Source: Candidatus Moduliflexus flocculans (GTDB taxonomy: Bacteria; Moduliflexota; Moduliflexia; Moduliflexales; Moduliflexaceae). Taken from it: DNA of 58,470 nt. The notes under the pieces were generated by a model. It saw only the letters and a program-made list of their open reading frames with translations, made no database searches and had not been told where the DNA came from. The position numbers and the translations under genes were made by a program. Shown here in pieces: positions 1 through 8,846 of the stretch. The stretch covers positions 1,108,485 through 1,166,954 of the forward strand of contig DF820459.1 in the NCBI GenBank assembly GCA_000739515.1. Reading direction: 5' to 3'. Position 1 is the stretch's first letter, and the number at the start of each line of letters is the position of its first letter.

Positions 1-125
1 TTCCATAGAACATTTTTATACTCGTGTTTCTTGACTAAAATCAAGTAAAATTTTATCAGAATATGATGCCTGTGTAGTTACGAATCAAAAAAGCATCGGC
101 AAGAAATAGAGGGTGATGACACTGA

Positions 126-548
126 TTAAAAAACGAGGGTAAGCGATGGCAATAATACTTTCAGATTATTGAGCGTTTGCGGCTGCCAGAACAGCTTTTG
201 ATTTCCCAGGATTTGCAAATGAGTGGCGTGTTCTTCCGCAAGAAGCATCACAAATTTCGAAAAAATATTGATGGCCGAACTGTTCACAAATTGCAATTCT
301 CGAACATCGAGCGTCAGTTCGGCGGGATGTTGGTACGCAATATCCATCAATAATTTCATAATTGCGGAATATCCGCCTCGATAGGTTGGTTGAGGCTCTG
401 GAGACTCCGTCGCTGGACGGTTCCGCGGCGCATCGTGTAATTCTACATACCCATCAGTCCCATATAGCCTGAGAATCCCTCGAATTGAAATAATCTGCGC
501 CTCTGTGTCATAGCTTACATGATAATTGCTCCCAGCAATTTCTACCAT
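126..548 (-). CDS. STAS-like regulator (slr1659 type)
   Basis: A 140-residue protein whose second half (about residues 70-130) looks like a STAS/anti-sigma-antagonist fold: a beta strand LTLDVRELQFV followed by NSSAINIFSKFV, which resembles the slr1659-type regulators often found beside SiaB-like and RsbW-like proteins. The serine pair after the strand sits where SpoIIAA-type proteins carry their phosphorylated serine. Residues 40-60 form a proline-rich insertion. The start is supported by an AGGAG about 10 nt upstream. It is transcribed away from the EamA gene, so the 188 nt between them is a divergent regulatory region. The STAS fold is fairly likely; the partner is unknown and may be the RsbW-like protein near 10.9 kb. 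Confidence 0.6.
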   Translation of the reverse strand: MVEIAGSNYHVSYDTEAQIISIRGILRLYGTDGYVELHDAPRNRPATESPEPQPTYRGGYSAIMKLLMDIAYQHPAELTLDVRELQFVNSSAINIFSKFVMLLAEEHATHLQILGNQKLFWQPQTLNNLKVLLPSLTLVF

Positions 549-736
549 AATTTTTCGGCTCCTGTTGGATCAATGATGGTCATACATCCGAATCGTCGAA
601 TAATGACCGCAATCATACAAATAATCATGCTTCCGTCAACAAATTTATATGCAACGTTAGAATTTTTCTGATGTCCGCCATTTTTTTTAAATATTTATTG
701 ACACATTTCCGCCTGAAAACCTGGAGTTTACATAAT

Positions 737-1696
737 ATGAACCATATACATGAACAGTGTTTCGTAGAAAATCCGACGAATCAATCAGCGTATTCAGATC
801 AGTCAGCGACACCCCATTTGGGTTACTGGAATATTTTAGCCGCGTCTGTGTTTTGGGGCACAACAGGCACAGCGCAAGCCTTCGCGCCAGCAGGGGCGCA
901 GCCTGCTGTTATCGGCGCAATCCGCATGTTAATTGGCGGCAGCGCGCTGCTGCTGTTAGCGCTCAGCCTCAAAGCGTTTCAAAACGCTCCTCCCTGGCCG
1001 AAAAAAGCCACATTTTTTGCCGCTTGCGGGATCGCATGTTACCAACCCTGTTTTTTTGCAGGCGTCGCCAAAACCGGTGTGGCTATCGGGACGTTGGTAA
1101 CAATGGGAAGTTCGCCGGTGTTTGCTGGCTTATTAGGCTGGCTCATTCTGGGGGAGCGTCCGGGAGTGCGCTGGGGGATTGCGACGCTCTTTGCCGTGCT
1201 TGGATGTGGGCTGTTCATCGCTGCCGGAGGAGGAACTGTGCGCCTCGATCCGCTTGGCATTCTGGCGGCATTAGGCGCTGGCGGAGGTTATGCCATCTAT
1301 TCAGTGTGCGGCAAGGAGACGTTATCACATCGCTCGGCAGTTGCAGGAACAGCCGTCATCTGCGGCTCTGCGGCTTTGCTTCTCCTGCCGGTGTTATTGT
1401 GGGGCGATCTCCACTGGCTGGCGCAGCCTCGCGGCATGTTCGTCGCGCTGCATTTAGGGCTGATTGCTACCGCAATGCCATATCTCCTGTTCGCACGCGG
1501 CTTATTGACGACGCCTGTCGCGACAGCGGTCACGCTCACGCTCGCCGAGCCTCTGGCAGCCGGGACATTAGGCGTGTTGGTGCTGCGCGAGCGATTTACT
1601 CCCGCCACGCTTGCCGGAACCATCTGTATTCTCAGCGGCTTGCTGATTTTATTCGTGAAAAAACGCGATAAAAAAGAAAGAGTCAGACACGTTTGA
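737..1696 (+). CDS. EamA/DMT-family membrane transporter
   Basis: Inner-membrane permease of the drug/metabolite transporter superfamily. The predicted protein (319 residues from this start) has about ten hydrophobic segments in two similar halves, the EamA tandem arrangement, with the family-like phrases LAASVFWGTTGTAQAFAP near the N-terminus and GFARGL/TLAEPLAA-like text in the second half. An in-frame ATG at 671 exists, but this ATG has GGAG 11 nt upstream and the 22 extra residues are atypical, so I prefer 737. The substrate cannot be read from the sequence; relatives export amino acids or metabolites. The stop codon lies inside the loop of the downstream terminator hairpin. Confidence 0.85.
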   Translation: MNHIHEQCFVENPTNQSAYSDQSATPHLGYWNILAASVFWGTTGTAQAFAPAGAQPAVIGAIRMLIGGSALLLLALSLKAFQNAPPWPKKATFFAACGIACYQPCFFAGVAKTGVAIGTLVTMGSSPVFAGLLGWLILGERPGVRWGIATLFAVLGCGLFIAAGGGTVRLDPLGILAALGAGGGYAIYSVCGKETLSHRSAVAGTAVICGSAALLLLPVLLWGDLHWLAQPRGMFVALHLGLIATAMPYLLFARGLLTTPVATAVTLTLAEPLAAGTLGVLVLRERFTPATLAGTICILSGLLILFVKKRDKKERVRHV

Positions 1697-1709
1697 CGTG
1701 TCTGACTCT
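1679..1709 (+). terminator. Intrinsic terminator of the EamA gene
   Basis: A perfect 13-bp stem (AGAGTCAGACACG and its complement) with a 5-nt TTTGA loop, followed by TATTTAT. The TGA stop of the permease is in the loop, so the last codons of the gene form the 5' arm. Confidence 0.7.
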
Positions 1710-1711
1710 TA

Positions 1712-1815
1712 TTTATAGAGGCGAGCATTGACTTTTAATAAAACCTCACAGGCTTTTAAAACCTGTGAGGTCTGCGAGTGATACAATATTAATTTTCAAT
1801 GCTCGCCTCTATAAA
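1712..1815. repeat. Nested inverted repeat, family B
   Basis: The outer arms are perfect 20-bp complements (1712-1731 and 1796-1815). Inside is a second palindrome, ACCTCACAGG/CCTGTGAGGT (1743-1752 and 1762-1771). The inner palindrome recurs almost unchanged at 44012-44046, so it is a dispersed element rather than a gene-specific terminator. Confidence 0.75.
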
Positions 1816-1826
1816 CGTCATGCTTT

Positions 1827-1963
1827 ACCACAAAACACACAAAATACACGAAAAAATAGAACACTGCTGACCTGATTGACACTGATTTTTTGATGATCTT
1901 TTGGATGAGCTTGTTAAACCAGTGTTCTATGAGTTTTTTCGTGTATTTTGTGTGTTTCGTGGT
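1827..1963. repeat. Long inverted repeat, family A
   Basis: About 40-bp arms beginning ACCAC(A/G)AAACACACAAAATACACG and ending in TAGAACACTG, with one mismatch and one 4-nt insertion between arms. The centre reads CTGACCTGATTGACACTGAT. The same arm and centre vocabulary occurs at 46034-46173 and in variant form at 8675-8815 and 52416-52497. It sits between convergent genes. Confidence 0.75.
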
Positions 1964-1969
1964 GGTGAT

Positions 1970-2701
1970 TTAAACAAGCTTATTCGCGCCGGTTTGCGCC
2001 ACAAGATTGTTGGCGCGGAGAAGCGACTCGAACGTGCCGGCATCTGTCCACCAGCCATTAAGAATGGCGTAGCTCATCTGTCCGCGTTCGATATAGGCGT
2101 TATTCACATCGGTGATTTCCAACTCGCCCCGACCGGATGGCCTCAGCGTTTCAACAATATCATAGACGGTCGAATCGTAGAGATAAATGCCGATGACGGC
2201 GTAGTTCGATTTCGGCTGCGCCGGTTTTTCTTCGATGCGAACGATGCGGTCGCCGCTTAATTCCGGCACGCCGAACCGCTGCGGGTCTGGCACTTCCTTC
2301 AACAAAATTTTTGCGCCCTGCTGCTGTTGTTCGAACGCTTTGACCGCGTCAACGATATTGTTTTCAATAATATTGTCGCCAAGCACCACGCAAATCGAGT
2401 CGTCTTCGGCAAAATGGCGCGTCAGTCCGAGCGCTTCGGCAATGCCGCCATGCCCTTCCTGATAGGTGTAATGCACATGCTTCAATCCGAATTCGCGCCC
2501 ATCGCCTAACAGACAGAGAAAATCACCCGCATTATTTCCGCCGGTCACGACCATAATATCCCGAATTCCGGCATTCACAAGCGTCTGAATCGGGTAGTAA
2601 ATCATCGGCTTATCATACACCGGCAGCAGATGTTTATTCGTCACTTTTGTCAGCGGATTCAGCCGCGTTCCAAGCCCTCCGGCTAACACAATCCCTTTCA
2701 T
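1970..2701 (-). CDS. Sugar-1-phosphate nucleotidylyltransferase (RmlA-like)
   Basis: Cytoplasmic enzyme that transfers a nucleotide (usually dTMP or UMP) from the NTP onto a sugar-1-phosphate to give an activated sugar. The N-terminus has the family signature GGLGTRLNPLTKVTNK, then LLPVYDKPMIYYP, and later VVLGDNI and RIEEKP. At 243 residues it is shorter than classical RmlA (about 290), as in the short RfbA-like class. An upstream ATG at 2761 would add 20 residues encoded by a palindrome; the ATG at 2701 has AGGAG 7 nt upstream and begins with the canonical MKGIVLAGG, so it is chosen. It is the last gene of the minus-strand sugar operon. The sugar is unknown; RmlB and RmlD are not in the cluster. 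Confidence 0.88.
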   Translation of the reverse strand: MKGIVLAGGLGTRLNPLTKVTNKHLLPVYDKPMIYYPIQTLVNAGIRDIMVVTGGNNAGDFLCLLGDGREFGLKHVHYTYQEGHGGIAEALGLTRHFAEDDSICVVLGDNIIENNIVDAVKAFEQQQQGAKILLKEVPDPQRFGVPELSGDRIVRIEEKPAQPKSNYAVIGIYLYDSTVYDIVETLRPSGRGELEITDVNNAYIERGQMSYAILNGWWTDAGTFESLLRANNLVAQTGANKLV

Positions 2702-2716
2702 GTCGTTGCTCCTATG

Positions 2717-2785
2717 GGCAAACTGAAGTTTGCACTCCTCAGTTCGACAGACTTCAGACATTTAGGAGTGCAAACTTCAGTTTGC
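2717..2785. repeat. Inverted repeat with self-palindromic arms
   Basis: Arms of about 22 bp (2717-2739 and 2764-2785) are complementary. Each arm also contains its own palindrome (GCAAACTGAAGTTTGC and GCAAACTTCAGTTTGC), so the RNA can form either one long hairpin or two small ones. It lies just upstream of the RmlA-like start, inside the sugar operon. Confidence 0.7.
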
Positions 2786-2811
2786 GAACATGCCCAAACA
2801 TGCTTTATTTC

Positions 2812-3276
2812 TTACCCATCATTTCGATCCCATTTGTACGGAATATCATTGTCATGCGGATGGACACGGAATTCGTCCGGCTCTTTATAGTTGTATGGCA
2901 TGGTCGGAATATTGATCACAATCGCCTCGCATTCGCTCACCGCCTTGAAGCCGTGAAAGACCAACGGCGGAATTTGAATCAGAAGCGGCTGATGCTCGCC
3001 GAAAAAGAATTCATTAACCTTGCCATGCGTCGGCGAGTGTTCGCGGCTGTCGAACAACACGAGTTTCATCATGCCGCGCACGACGGCCATATTGTCGGTC
3101 TGGACTTTGTGATAATGCCACCCTTTCACCACGCCCGGATAGGCCGTCGTCATATAGACCTGGCCGAATTGCGAGAATAACGCATCATCGCACCGCAAAA
3201 TTTCCATCAATCGCCCGCGCTCATCAGGAATGACGCGCAACGGCTTCGCTTGAACGCCATCAATTAAATTAGACAT
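2812..3276 (-). CDS. RmlC-family sugar epimerase/isomerase
   Basis: A 154-residue cupin of the dTDP-4-dehydrorhamnose 3,5-epimerase family. Visible family features are PDERGRLMEILR near the N-terminus, the histidine-rich GVVKGWHYHK followed by QTDN, then VVRGMMKLVLFDSR and a C-terminal IPPLVFHGFKA. The start is placed at the ATG with GGAGG at good spacing; an ATG nine codons upstream lies within the preceding gene. It overlaps the end of the NAD-dependent epimerase gene by 8 nt, which implies translational coupling. It probably modifies the sugar made by its operon neighbours. It is shorter than classical RmlC (about 185), so the exact reaction is uncertain. Confidence 0.8.
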   Translation of the reverse strand: MSNLIDGVQAKPLRVIPDERGRLMEILRCDDALFSQFGQVYMTTAYPGVVKGWHYHKVQTDNMAVVRGMMKLVLFDSREHSPTHGKVNEFFFGEHQPLLIQIPPLVFHGFKAVSECEAIVINIPTMPYNYKEPDEFRVHPHDNDIPYKWDRNDG

Positions 3277-4243
3277 ATCCTTCCTCCGAACGAATCCAAT
3301 CAATCACTCCTTGCAACATCGCTTCAAGCGACGTGTTTGGCACGAAGCCGACAAACCGCTGTAATTTCGACACCTCCGGCATCCGGCGCAGCATATCCTC
3401 AAAACCTTCGGCATACGCCTGATCATAGGGGACATGCACAATTTCTGATGCACTACCAGTCATCGCTTTGATTTTATGCGCTAACGCTTCGATGCTGATT
3501 TGCTCTGTGCCGCCGATATTAAAAATTTCGCCGACCGCCTGCTCGTTTGCCAGCAGCAACTTCAAGATATGCACCACATCGGCGACATTCGTGAAACAGC
3601 GCGTCTGCTGCCCCGTGCCATAGACATGAATCGGCTCGTTGCGCAGCGCCGCCCGCACAAATCGCGGCACGACCATGCCGTATTGTCCGCTCTGGCGCGG
3701 GCCAATCGTATTAAACAAGCGCACCACGACCACCGGCAGTTTCCGTTCTTTCCAGTAGGCAATGGCTAAAAACTCGTCAATCGCCTTCGAACAGGCGTAA
3801 CTCCAGCGCCCTTTCGTCGTCGCGCCCATGACAAGATCGTCGTCTTCGGAAAAGGTCTCTTTCGCGCTTTTGCCATAGACTTCAGACGTGGAGGCCAGCA
3901 AAACTTTCTTTTTCTTAATGCTGGCATATTGCAGCACGAGTTCCGTGCCGTAAATGTTCGTTTCAATCGTGTTGACGGGGCTTTCGACGATAAGCTGCAC
4001 CCCAACCGCCGCAGCAAGATGGACGACGACATGGCATTTATCAATCAATTCGCGCAACAGTTGGCGATTCGTCACGCTGTCCAAATAATAATGAAAATGC
4101 GGATTCGGCTTCAAATGCTCGATATTTTCGATGCTGCCGGTGGATAAATCGTCAATCACAAAGACTTCGTGCCCAGATTTCAGGGCAGATTCCGAAAAAT
4201 GCGAGCCGATAAATCCAGCGCCGCCCGTGACAAGAATTTTCAT
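3269..4243 (-). CDS. NAD-dependent epimerase/dehydratase (extended SDR)
   Basis: Nucleotide-sugar-modifying enzyme of the extended short-chain dehydrogenase family, about 324 residues. It opens with the Rossmann NAD-binding loop VTGGAGFIGSH and carries the catalytic Tyr-Lys motif YACSK about 150 residues in, preceded by the STSEVYG stretch typical of UDP- and GDP-sugar dehydratases, decarboxylases and epimerases. The phrase NTIGPRQSGQYGMVVPRFV also fits UDP-sugar enzymes. A TTG start 9 codons upstream, next to the GGAG at the end of the previous gene, is possible; I prefer the ATG because family members begin MKILVTGG. It lies in the same operon as the RmlA- and RmlC-like genes. Confidence 0.87.
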   Translation of the reverse strand: MKILVTGGAGFIGSHFSESALKSGHEVFVIDDLSTGSIENIEHLKPNPHFHYYLDSVTNRQLLRELIDKCHVVVHLAAAVGVQLIVESPVNTIETNIYGTELVLQYASIKKKKVLLASTSEVYGKSAKETFSEDDDLVMGATTKGRWSYACSKAIDEFLAIAYWKERKLPVVVVRLFNTIGPRQSGQYGMVVPRFVRAALRNEPIHVYGTGQQTRCFTNVADVVHILKLLLANEQAVGEIFNIGGTEQISIEALAHKIKAMTGSASEIVHVPYDQAYAEGFEDMLRRMPEVSKLQRFVGFVPNTSLEAMLQGVIDWIRSEEGYV

Positions 4244-4270
4244 AGTGTCCCTTTCGTCGTTACCTTGCAA

Positions 4271-4873
4271 TTATTCTCCATTACGAGTGTCTTTCAGCGT
4301 GGTTTGCGTGTAGGCGACCTCAGAAAATATCGCCGTACATCCATCGCCGGTTGGCGCTTGCGAGGAAAAGCCAATTCTCACCGGATCAGCAATTCCAAAC
4401 GTAAAATATCTGACAAAATGCCAATAGCGTCCATCAAGAGAATAGTGAAACGCGAACGTTTTGCCGATTTTCGCGATGCGCAGATAGACGACATTTCCGT
4501 CAATCACGACAGAATTGCAATCATCAGACACGCCGCGATTAATCACGGAAACCACCATCGGCTGCCGCTGCGGCGAATACTCGAAACAGAGTTTCGCCCA
4601 ATACTCGGCATTGATATAAATCATCAACACGCCCGCATCAAATGTTGATTGGAAACCGACTTCGACCTTTGCGCTGAACAGAAAATCGCCGTCTGTCGGA
4701 GAAAAAATCGCTCGCGGCGAGGAGTTGATCACAACTGTTCCCGCCGGGTCAGTAAACAAATCTGTCCGCGCTCCGGCGGTGATCGATAGGGTTTGTTGTT
4801 CGATTTTCCAGGCTTGCGGAGGATTTTCCCAGGTCAATGCTGACGGACATGGCGTAAAGCTAAACGAGTTCAT
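4271..4873 (-). CDS. DUF1349-type concanavalin-like protein
   Basis: A 200-residue protein that looks like the DUF1349 family, a concanavalin/lectin-like jelly roll sometimes annotated as regulation of enolase. Support comes from the WENPPQAWKIEQQTLSI opening, RTDLFTDPAGT, DGDFLFSAKVEV, the middle AGVLMIYINAEYWAKLCFE and the SLDGRYWHFVRYF stretch. It has no signal peptide, so it is probably cytoplasmic. It overlaps the preceding glycosyltransferase by 4 nt (ATGA), so it is co-translated. Family members are thought to bind carbohydrate, but no activity is firmly assigned. Its place in a sugar operon suggests a glycan-binding role. Confidence 0.75.
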   Translation of the reverse strand: MNSFSFTPCPSALTWENPPQAWKIEQQTLSITAGARTDLFTDPAGTVVINSSPRAIFSPTDGDFLFSAKVEVGFQSTFDAGVLMIYINAEYWAKLCFEYSPQRQPMVVSVINRGVSDDCNSVVIDGNVVYLRIAKIGKTFAFHYSLDGRYWHFVRYFTFGIADPVRIGFSSQAPTGDGCTAIFSEVAYTQTTLKDTRNGE

Positions 4874-6069
4874 GCGTCCTTTCCTTCCCCATTTCGAATG
4901 GATTGTTCCACAAATTTATAGACTTGATCGGTTTTTTGTAGATATGCTTCGTAGCTGTATTTTTCGTCGCTGAGCCGCATCGCGTTTGCCGTCAAGCGTT
5001 TGCCAAGCTCCGGATCGCGAATCAATTTCAACGTCCCTTCGGCGAACGCTTCCGCGTTATTATCGGTCAACACGGCCACCTCCGGATTCAGCACTTGCGT
5101 ATGCGTCAAGATATTCGTCGCGACAATCGGCTTGCCAGCTCGCAAATAGGAGTAAATTTTGAGCGGCGTATTTTTGCCGTCCTTGCGAGGCGTGACCAGA
5201 ATATCGGCCAAATGCGTGTAGAGCGGCATATCCTGCACCGGCTGCTGGCCGACAAAATGCGTGATTTTATCCACGCCTAACAGCGTCGCCAATTCTTTCA
5301 TTTGTTCAATCTGTTTTGGATGTCCGCCGACTAACACGTACCGAACCTGCTCATATTGTTTAGAGACATGTTTCGCGCTTTCCAGCAACAGATCAATCCC
5401 CTGATACGCCTCCATCGTACCGGTATAAACGACGACGGTTTCATCGCGGATGCCGAGCCGCTGCTTCAAGGCGTGAACTTCTTCCGGCGTGACATAGCGG
5501 CTGTCGTCGGTCACAGGCACGTTTTCAATCACCAAATACGGCTGATCACGGTGCAGTTTTTCGACGCGCTCGCCGAGATACGGGCAAATCACGATAGTTT
5601 TCAGCGAATGCTTCAACACCCAGCGTTCGACGGCTTCTCCCATTTGAAACAACCATTTCGACTGGCTGATGCCGAAATTGCTCATCTGCTCCGGCAGGCT
5701 GGAGTGCATGTCATAGACGTGCGGATAGCCGAAAAACTTGCGCAGCAATGCGCCGACGATGACCGCTTCTTCATGCGTATGCACGCAGTCGTATTTGCGC
5801 GTCAGCATCATCCAGATCGCCTGAATAAAGAGCGGAATATCCAAAAAAACTTTGGCGATTGACAGCCCGATTTTCACATTCGAAATACATGGGAGTTTTA
5901 AAGAGCGGTAAATTTTAACATTCTTGATCTCGACATCTTCGCCCACCGGATACGTCACGAAATCCACTTCATGGCCTAATTTCGATAGCGCTTGCAGGCG
6001 GTGGAATTCGCTGAACGGCGTGCCGCGCGGTTGAAAAAACGGCTCAGGAGCAATCATCAATATTTTCAT
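4870..6069 (-). CDS. Glycosyltransferase, GT4/GT1 fold
   Basis: A 399-residue GT-B glycosyltransferase that transfers a sugar from an activated donor. The N-terminal acceptor domain begins MKILMIAPEPFFQPRGTPFS, a form typical of GT4 enzymes. The C-terminal domain has VVYTGTMEAYQGIDLLL and PRKDGKNTPLKIYSYLRAGKPIVAT, where the usual Glu-x7-Glu donor motif is replaced by a KNTPLKIYSY variant seen in a GT4 subgroup. It is the first gene of the minus-strand sugar operon and overlaps the DUF1349 gene. No strong ribosome site is visible. The donor and acceptor are unknown. Confidence 0.85.
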   Translation of the reverse strand: MKILMIAPEPFFQPRGTPFSEFHRLQALSKLGHEVDFVTYPVGEDVEIKNVKIYRSLKLPCISNVKIGLSIAKVFLDIPLFIQAIWMMLTRKYDCVHTHEEAVIVGALLRKFFGYPHVYDMHSSLPEQMSNFGISQSKWLFQMGEAVERWVLKHSLKTIVICPYLGERVEKLHRDQPYLVIENVPVTDDSRYVTPEEVHALKQRLGIRDETVVVYTGTMEAYQGIDLLLESAKHVSKQYEQVRYVLVGGHPKQIEQMKELATLLGVDKITHFVGQQPVQDMPLYTHLADILVTPRKDGKNTPLKIYSYLRAGKPIVATNILTHTQVLNPEVAVLTDNNAEAFAEGTLKLIRDPELGKRLTANAMRLSDEKYSYEAYLQKTDQVYKFVEQSIRNGEGKDA

Positions 6070-6261
6070 AGTCTGTTATTTTGGAACTACATGGATGGAT
6101 GCGGAAAGGATGGGAAAAAGAAACAGTACATAGAAAGGAGCATCGCAATCCTGACAACATGTCATCCCTGTCGCGAGGTTGATAAATTCGTATGTGGTTG
6201 CATTCTGCGAATCGGGGAAATCTGTCAAGGAAAAGCCGCCGTTTTTCTCGCCTGCGCCGTT

Positions 6262-8055
6262 TCACGTTGGTTTGCGCATCAATTGCTGTTTTTTCCGCAG
6301 CAAATCCTGGTTTTTTTGTTCTAACAAGAAGTCAAGATCAAAACGGTCTTTTCGCTCCTGCGCATCCTGCGTCTTGCGCGTCAGGTCGAGCGTCGCCTGC
6401 TCAAAACGCTGCTGATGAAGTTTGGTGATGCAGTCTTGCAGCGTTACCTCCGGATCAACCACTTCCTCGCTCCGCATGAATAATCGGCTGAGTTCGCCCT
6501 GAAATTGGGAGCCTTGAAACATATCCAGCATTTTGGCTTCGAAATCGCTTTTGTCGCCGTACACGAACAGCGCTTTCAGGACGCGTCGCGTCAGCGGATG
6601 CGATAATTCATCGGGCTGGATATGCGCCTGCGCTTTGGAAATCAGCCGTTTATCTTTCAGCAGCGCCGTCACGACATATTGTTCGATAATCGGAATCGTT
6701 GTCGCGGTTTTGACTTCTTCGCGTGGCTGAATCGTGGCAGTCCTCGTGATTTTGCGAAGTTCCGCGAGTAACGCAGCATCGGTGATATGCAGCACATCAG
6801 CGGTTTTCGCGATCTGCGCTCTCCATTCGACTTCATTCTGGATTTTCGCGATGATTGGAACTAACTGATTGACACAGGCGATCTGCTGATCGAGGCGCGA
6901 GGTGTCATAGCGTTCGATAATGCGGTCGCGGATGAAATCGAGCAACAGGGGCGCATGTTCAACAATGCGTTGAAACTCCGCCACGCCCGATTTGCGCACA
7001 AACGTGTCAGGGTCGTCTCCAGTCGGCAGGATTCCGGCGCGGACCTCGAAGCCGTAGGTCAAAAAGAGGTCTAACGCCTTCATCATCGCATTCACGCCCG
7101 CCGGATCGGGATCGAAAATCAGGGTGACTTTCTGCGCGTAGCGCTGCAACGTGCGGAGATGCTGATCCGTCAAGGCTGTTCCCATCGTGGCGGCAATATT
7201 CGGGACGCCATGCGCAAACGGCACGATCATGTCGAAATAGCCTTCCACTAATACAATCGTTCCGGCGCGGCGCACGGCGTCTTTGACATGATGAAAGCCG
7301 AAGAGCGTTTTGCTTTTGTGAAAAATCGGATTTTCGGGCGAATTCATATATTTCGGCTGGCCGTCGCCCAAAATCCGCCCGCCAAACGCGATAATGCGCC
7401 CGCGCTCGTCATGAATCGGAATCATCAGCCGGTCGCGAAAACGATCATACGAGCCGACCGCCATCTGACGGGCATCGTCCCCTTCTTCGCTTTTGCGCTT
7501 GATGACCAATCCGCTTTCTAACAGTAGTTCTTCGCCGTATTTCTGGATAAATTTCCGCCGCAGCGCGTCCCAGCCAGGAAGCGCGTAACCGAAGCCGAAG
7601 CGCTGTTGCGCCTCTTCATCAATGCCGCGTTTGCGCAAATATTCTCGCGCGATTTTGGCTTCTGGGCGGCTGCGAAGTTGTTCCGCAAAAAACGCGCCAG
7701 CTTCTAAATGGAGTTGATAGAGGCGTTCAGTTTGCTGGAGTTGCTGCGTCGAAATATCGTCCGATTTTTCGGGGAGGCGCACCCCGAACCGTCTGGCTAA
7801 CACATGCAGGGTTTCCGGGAAACTGTATTGCTCGTGCTTCATCAAAAACGTGAACACGTTTCCGCCAGTTCCGCAACCGTAGCAATGAAAAATCTGCTTG
7901 GCAGGATTCACGATAAACGACGGCGTTTTTTCTTTGTGGAACGGGCACAAGCCCTTATAATTCTGACCGGCTTTCTCTAATCTGACGAATTCGCCGATCA
8001 CTTCGACAATGTCGGCTCGCTGCCGGATTTCATTGACTATTTCTTCCGGGATCAT
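6262..8055 (-). CDS. dnaG: DNA primase DnaG
   Basis: Synthesises RNA primers for lagging-strand replication at the fork, working with the replicative helicase. The N-terminal CHC2 zinc ribbon is visible (C37, H40, C58, C61), followed by the RNA polymerase basic domain (YKNSPENPIFHKSK-like text) and the Toprim domain with IVLVEGYFDMI and a later DPDPAG motif. The C-terminal region past about residue 440 is helical and fits the helicase-binding domain. At 597 residues it is of normal length. The start overlaps the end of trmB by 4 nt (ATGA). rpoD, often the neighbour of dnaG, is absent here. Confidence 0.96.
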   Translation of the reverse strand: MIPEEIVNEIRQRADIVEVIGEFVRLEKAGQNYKGLCPFHKEKTPSFIVNPAKQIFHCYGCGTGGNVFTFLMKHEQYSFPETLHVLARRFGVRLPEKSDDISTQQLQQTERLYQLHLEAGAFFAEQLRSRPEAKIAREYLRKRGIDEEAQQRFGFGYALPGWDALRRKFIQKYGEELLLESGLVIKRKSEEGDDARQMAVGSYDRFRDRLMIPIHDERGRIIAFGGRILGDGQPKYMNSPENPIFHKSKTLFGFHHVKDAVRRAGTIVLVEGYFDMIVPFAHGVPNIAATMGTALTDQHLRTLQRYAQKVTLIFDPDPAGVNAMMKALDLFLTYGFEVRAGILPTGDDPDTFVRKSGVAEFQRIVEHAPLLLDFIRDRIIERYDTSRLDQQIACVNQLVPIIAKIQNEVEWRAQIAKTADVLHITDAALLAELRKITRTATIQPREEVKTATTIPIIEQYVVTALLKDKRLISKAQAHIQPDELSHPLTRRVLKALFVYGDKSDFEAKMLDMFQGSQFQGELSRLFMRSEEVVDPEVTLQDCITKLHQQRFEQATLDLTRKTQDAQERKDRFDLDFLLEQKNQDLLRKKQQLMRKPT

Positions 8056-8663
8056 GGCTTTTTCCGAAACGTCGCGTAATAGAGGGTTTTTCCGGCGCTA
8101 AAAAATTCCCGTTCATATTCGGAGGAATAACGGCGCGGCATCTCGCATTCGCGGCTGTTCGTGGCAAATATTTCTTCAAGCTGAGCATTTCCGCGCAGCG
8201 CGATAAGCGCGTCAATCATGTACGCTTCCATGTCAGTCGCCAACGCGAAATTAGCGGCAGGCAATAACCGTTGTGCCGCGACTTCGACGAATTCCGGCGA
8301 CAGCAAGCGGCGTTTCGCATGACGCTTTTTCGGCCAGGGATCAGGGAAATTGATATGCAGCCCGGCCAGCGAATTTTCAGGAATGTAGCGGCCAAGCAGG
8401 TGAAGCGCTTCGCCTAACAGGAGCTTGACATTGGTCAGGTCAGCGCGTTGGATTTTCCTGATGCCTTTGCGATAATACTTCCGCGAAGTTTCGATGCCGA
8501 CAAAACGCTTGTCGGGCTGGTCAGCGGCCATGCTGATCAGAAAGCCGCATTTGCCGAACCCGATTTCGATTTCGACCGGCGCGGCGTCGCCAAACACCTG
8601 CTGCCAGTCGAACGCTGATTCATGATTATGGTAATTCAGTTCAATTGCTGCCTCATCAAGCAT
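8052..8663 (-). CDS. trmB: tRNA (guanine-N7)-methyltransferase
   Basis: Methylates G46 in the variable loop of tRNAs with S-adenosylmethionine. The 203-residue protein shows the TrmB signatures EIGFGKCGFLISMA (SAM-binding glycine loop), FVGIETSRKYYRK and the diagnostic HINFPDPWPKKRHAKRRL. The conserved tail YSSEYEREFF is also present. It is located directly upstream of dnaG with a 4-nt overlap, so the two are co-transcribed. A long inverted repeat precedes its start. Confidence 0.95.
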   Translation of the reverse strand: MLDEAAIELNYHNHESAFDWQQVFGDAAPVEIEIGFGKCGFLISMAADQPDKRFVGIETSRKYYRKGIRKIQRADLTNVKLLLGEALHLLGRYIPENSLAGLHINFPDPWPKKRHAKRRLLSPEFVEVAAQRLLPAANFALATDMEAYMIDALIALRGNAQLEEIFATNSRECEMPRRYSSEYEREFFSAGKTLYYATFRKKP

Positions 8664-8674
8664 AATACGTTAAA

Positions 8675-8815
8675 AAACCACGAAAGAAATAGAACGCGGA
8701 TGACGCAGGAAACGCGGATTTACGCGGATATTTTGAAATTATCACCGTTCAATCTTTTCTATCCGCGATAATCTGCGTTCTCTGCGTCATCCGCGTTTTA
8801 TTTCTTTCGTGGTTT
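8675..8815. repeat. Long inverted repeat, family A variant
   Basis: Arms of about 55 bp (8675-8730 and 8760-8815) with only a handful of mismatches; the outer parts read AAACCACGAAAGAAATAGAACGCGGATGACGCAG. The outer ACCACGAAA and ATAGAAC words are shared with the copies at 1827 and 46034. It lies between the end of the cyclase gene and the trmB start, on a shared minus-strand path. Confidence 0.75.
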
Positions 8816-8846
8816 GTGTAATACGGCATGACAAACAGTCATGACG

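Noticed and set aside
757..1671. A 304-codon open frame in the other frame of the EamA gene
   Set aside because: Its predicted protein is rich in Arg and Cys with no domain, and the EamA frame shows ten hydrophobic segments. It is a codon-usage shadow.
1970..4243. A full dTDP-rhamnose operon
   Set aside because: RmlA- and RmlC-like enzymes are present, but there is no RmlD and the epimerase differs from RmlB. I kept a neutral nucleotide-sugar label.
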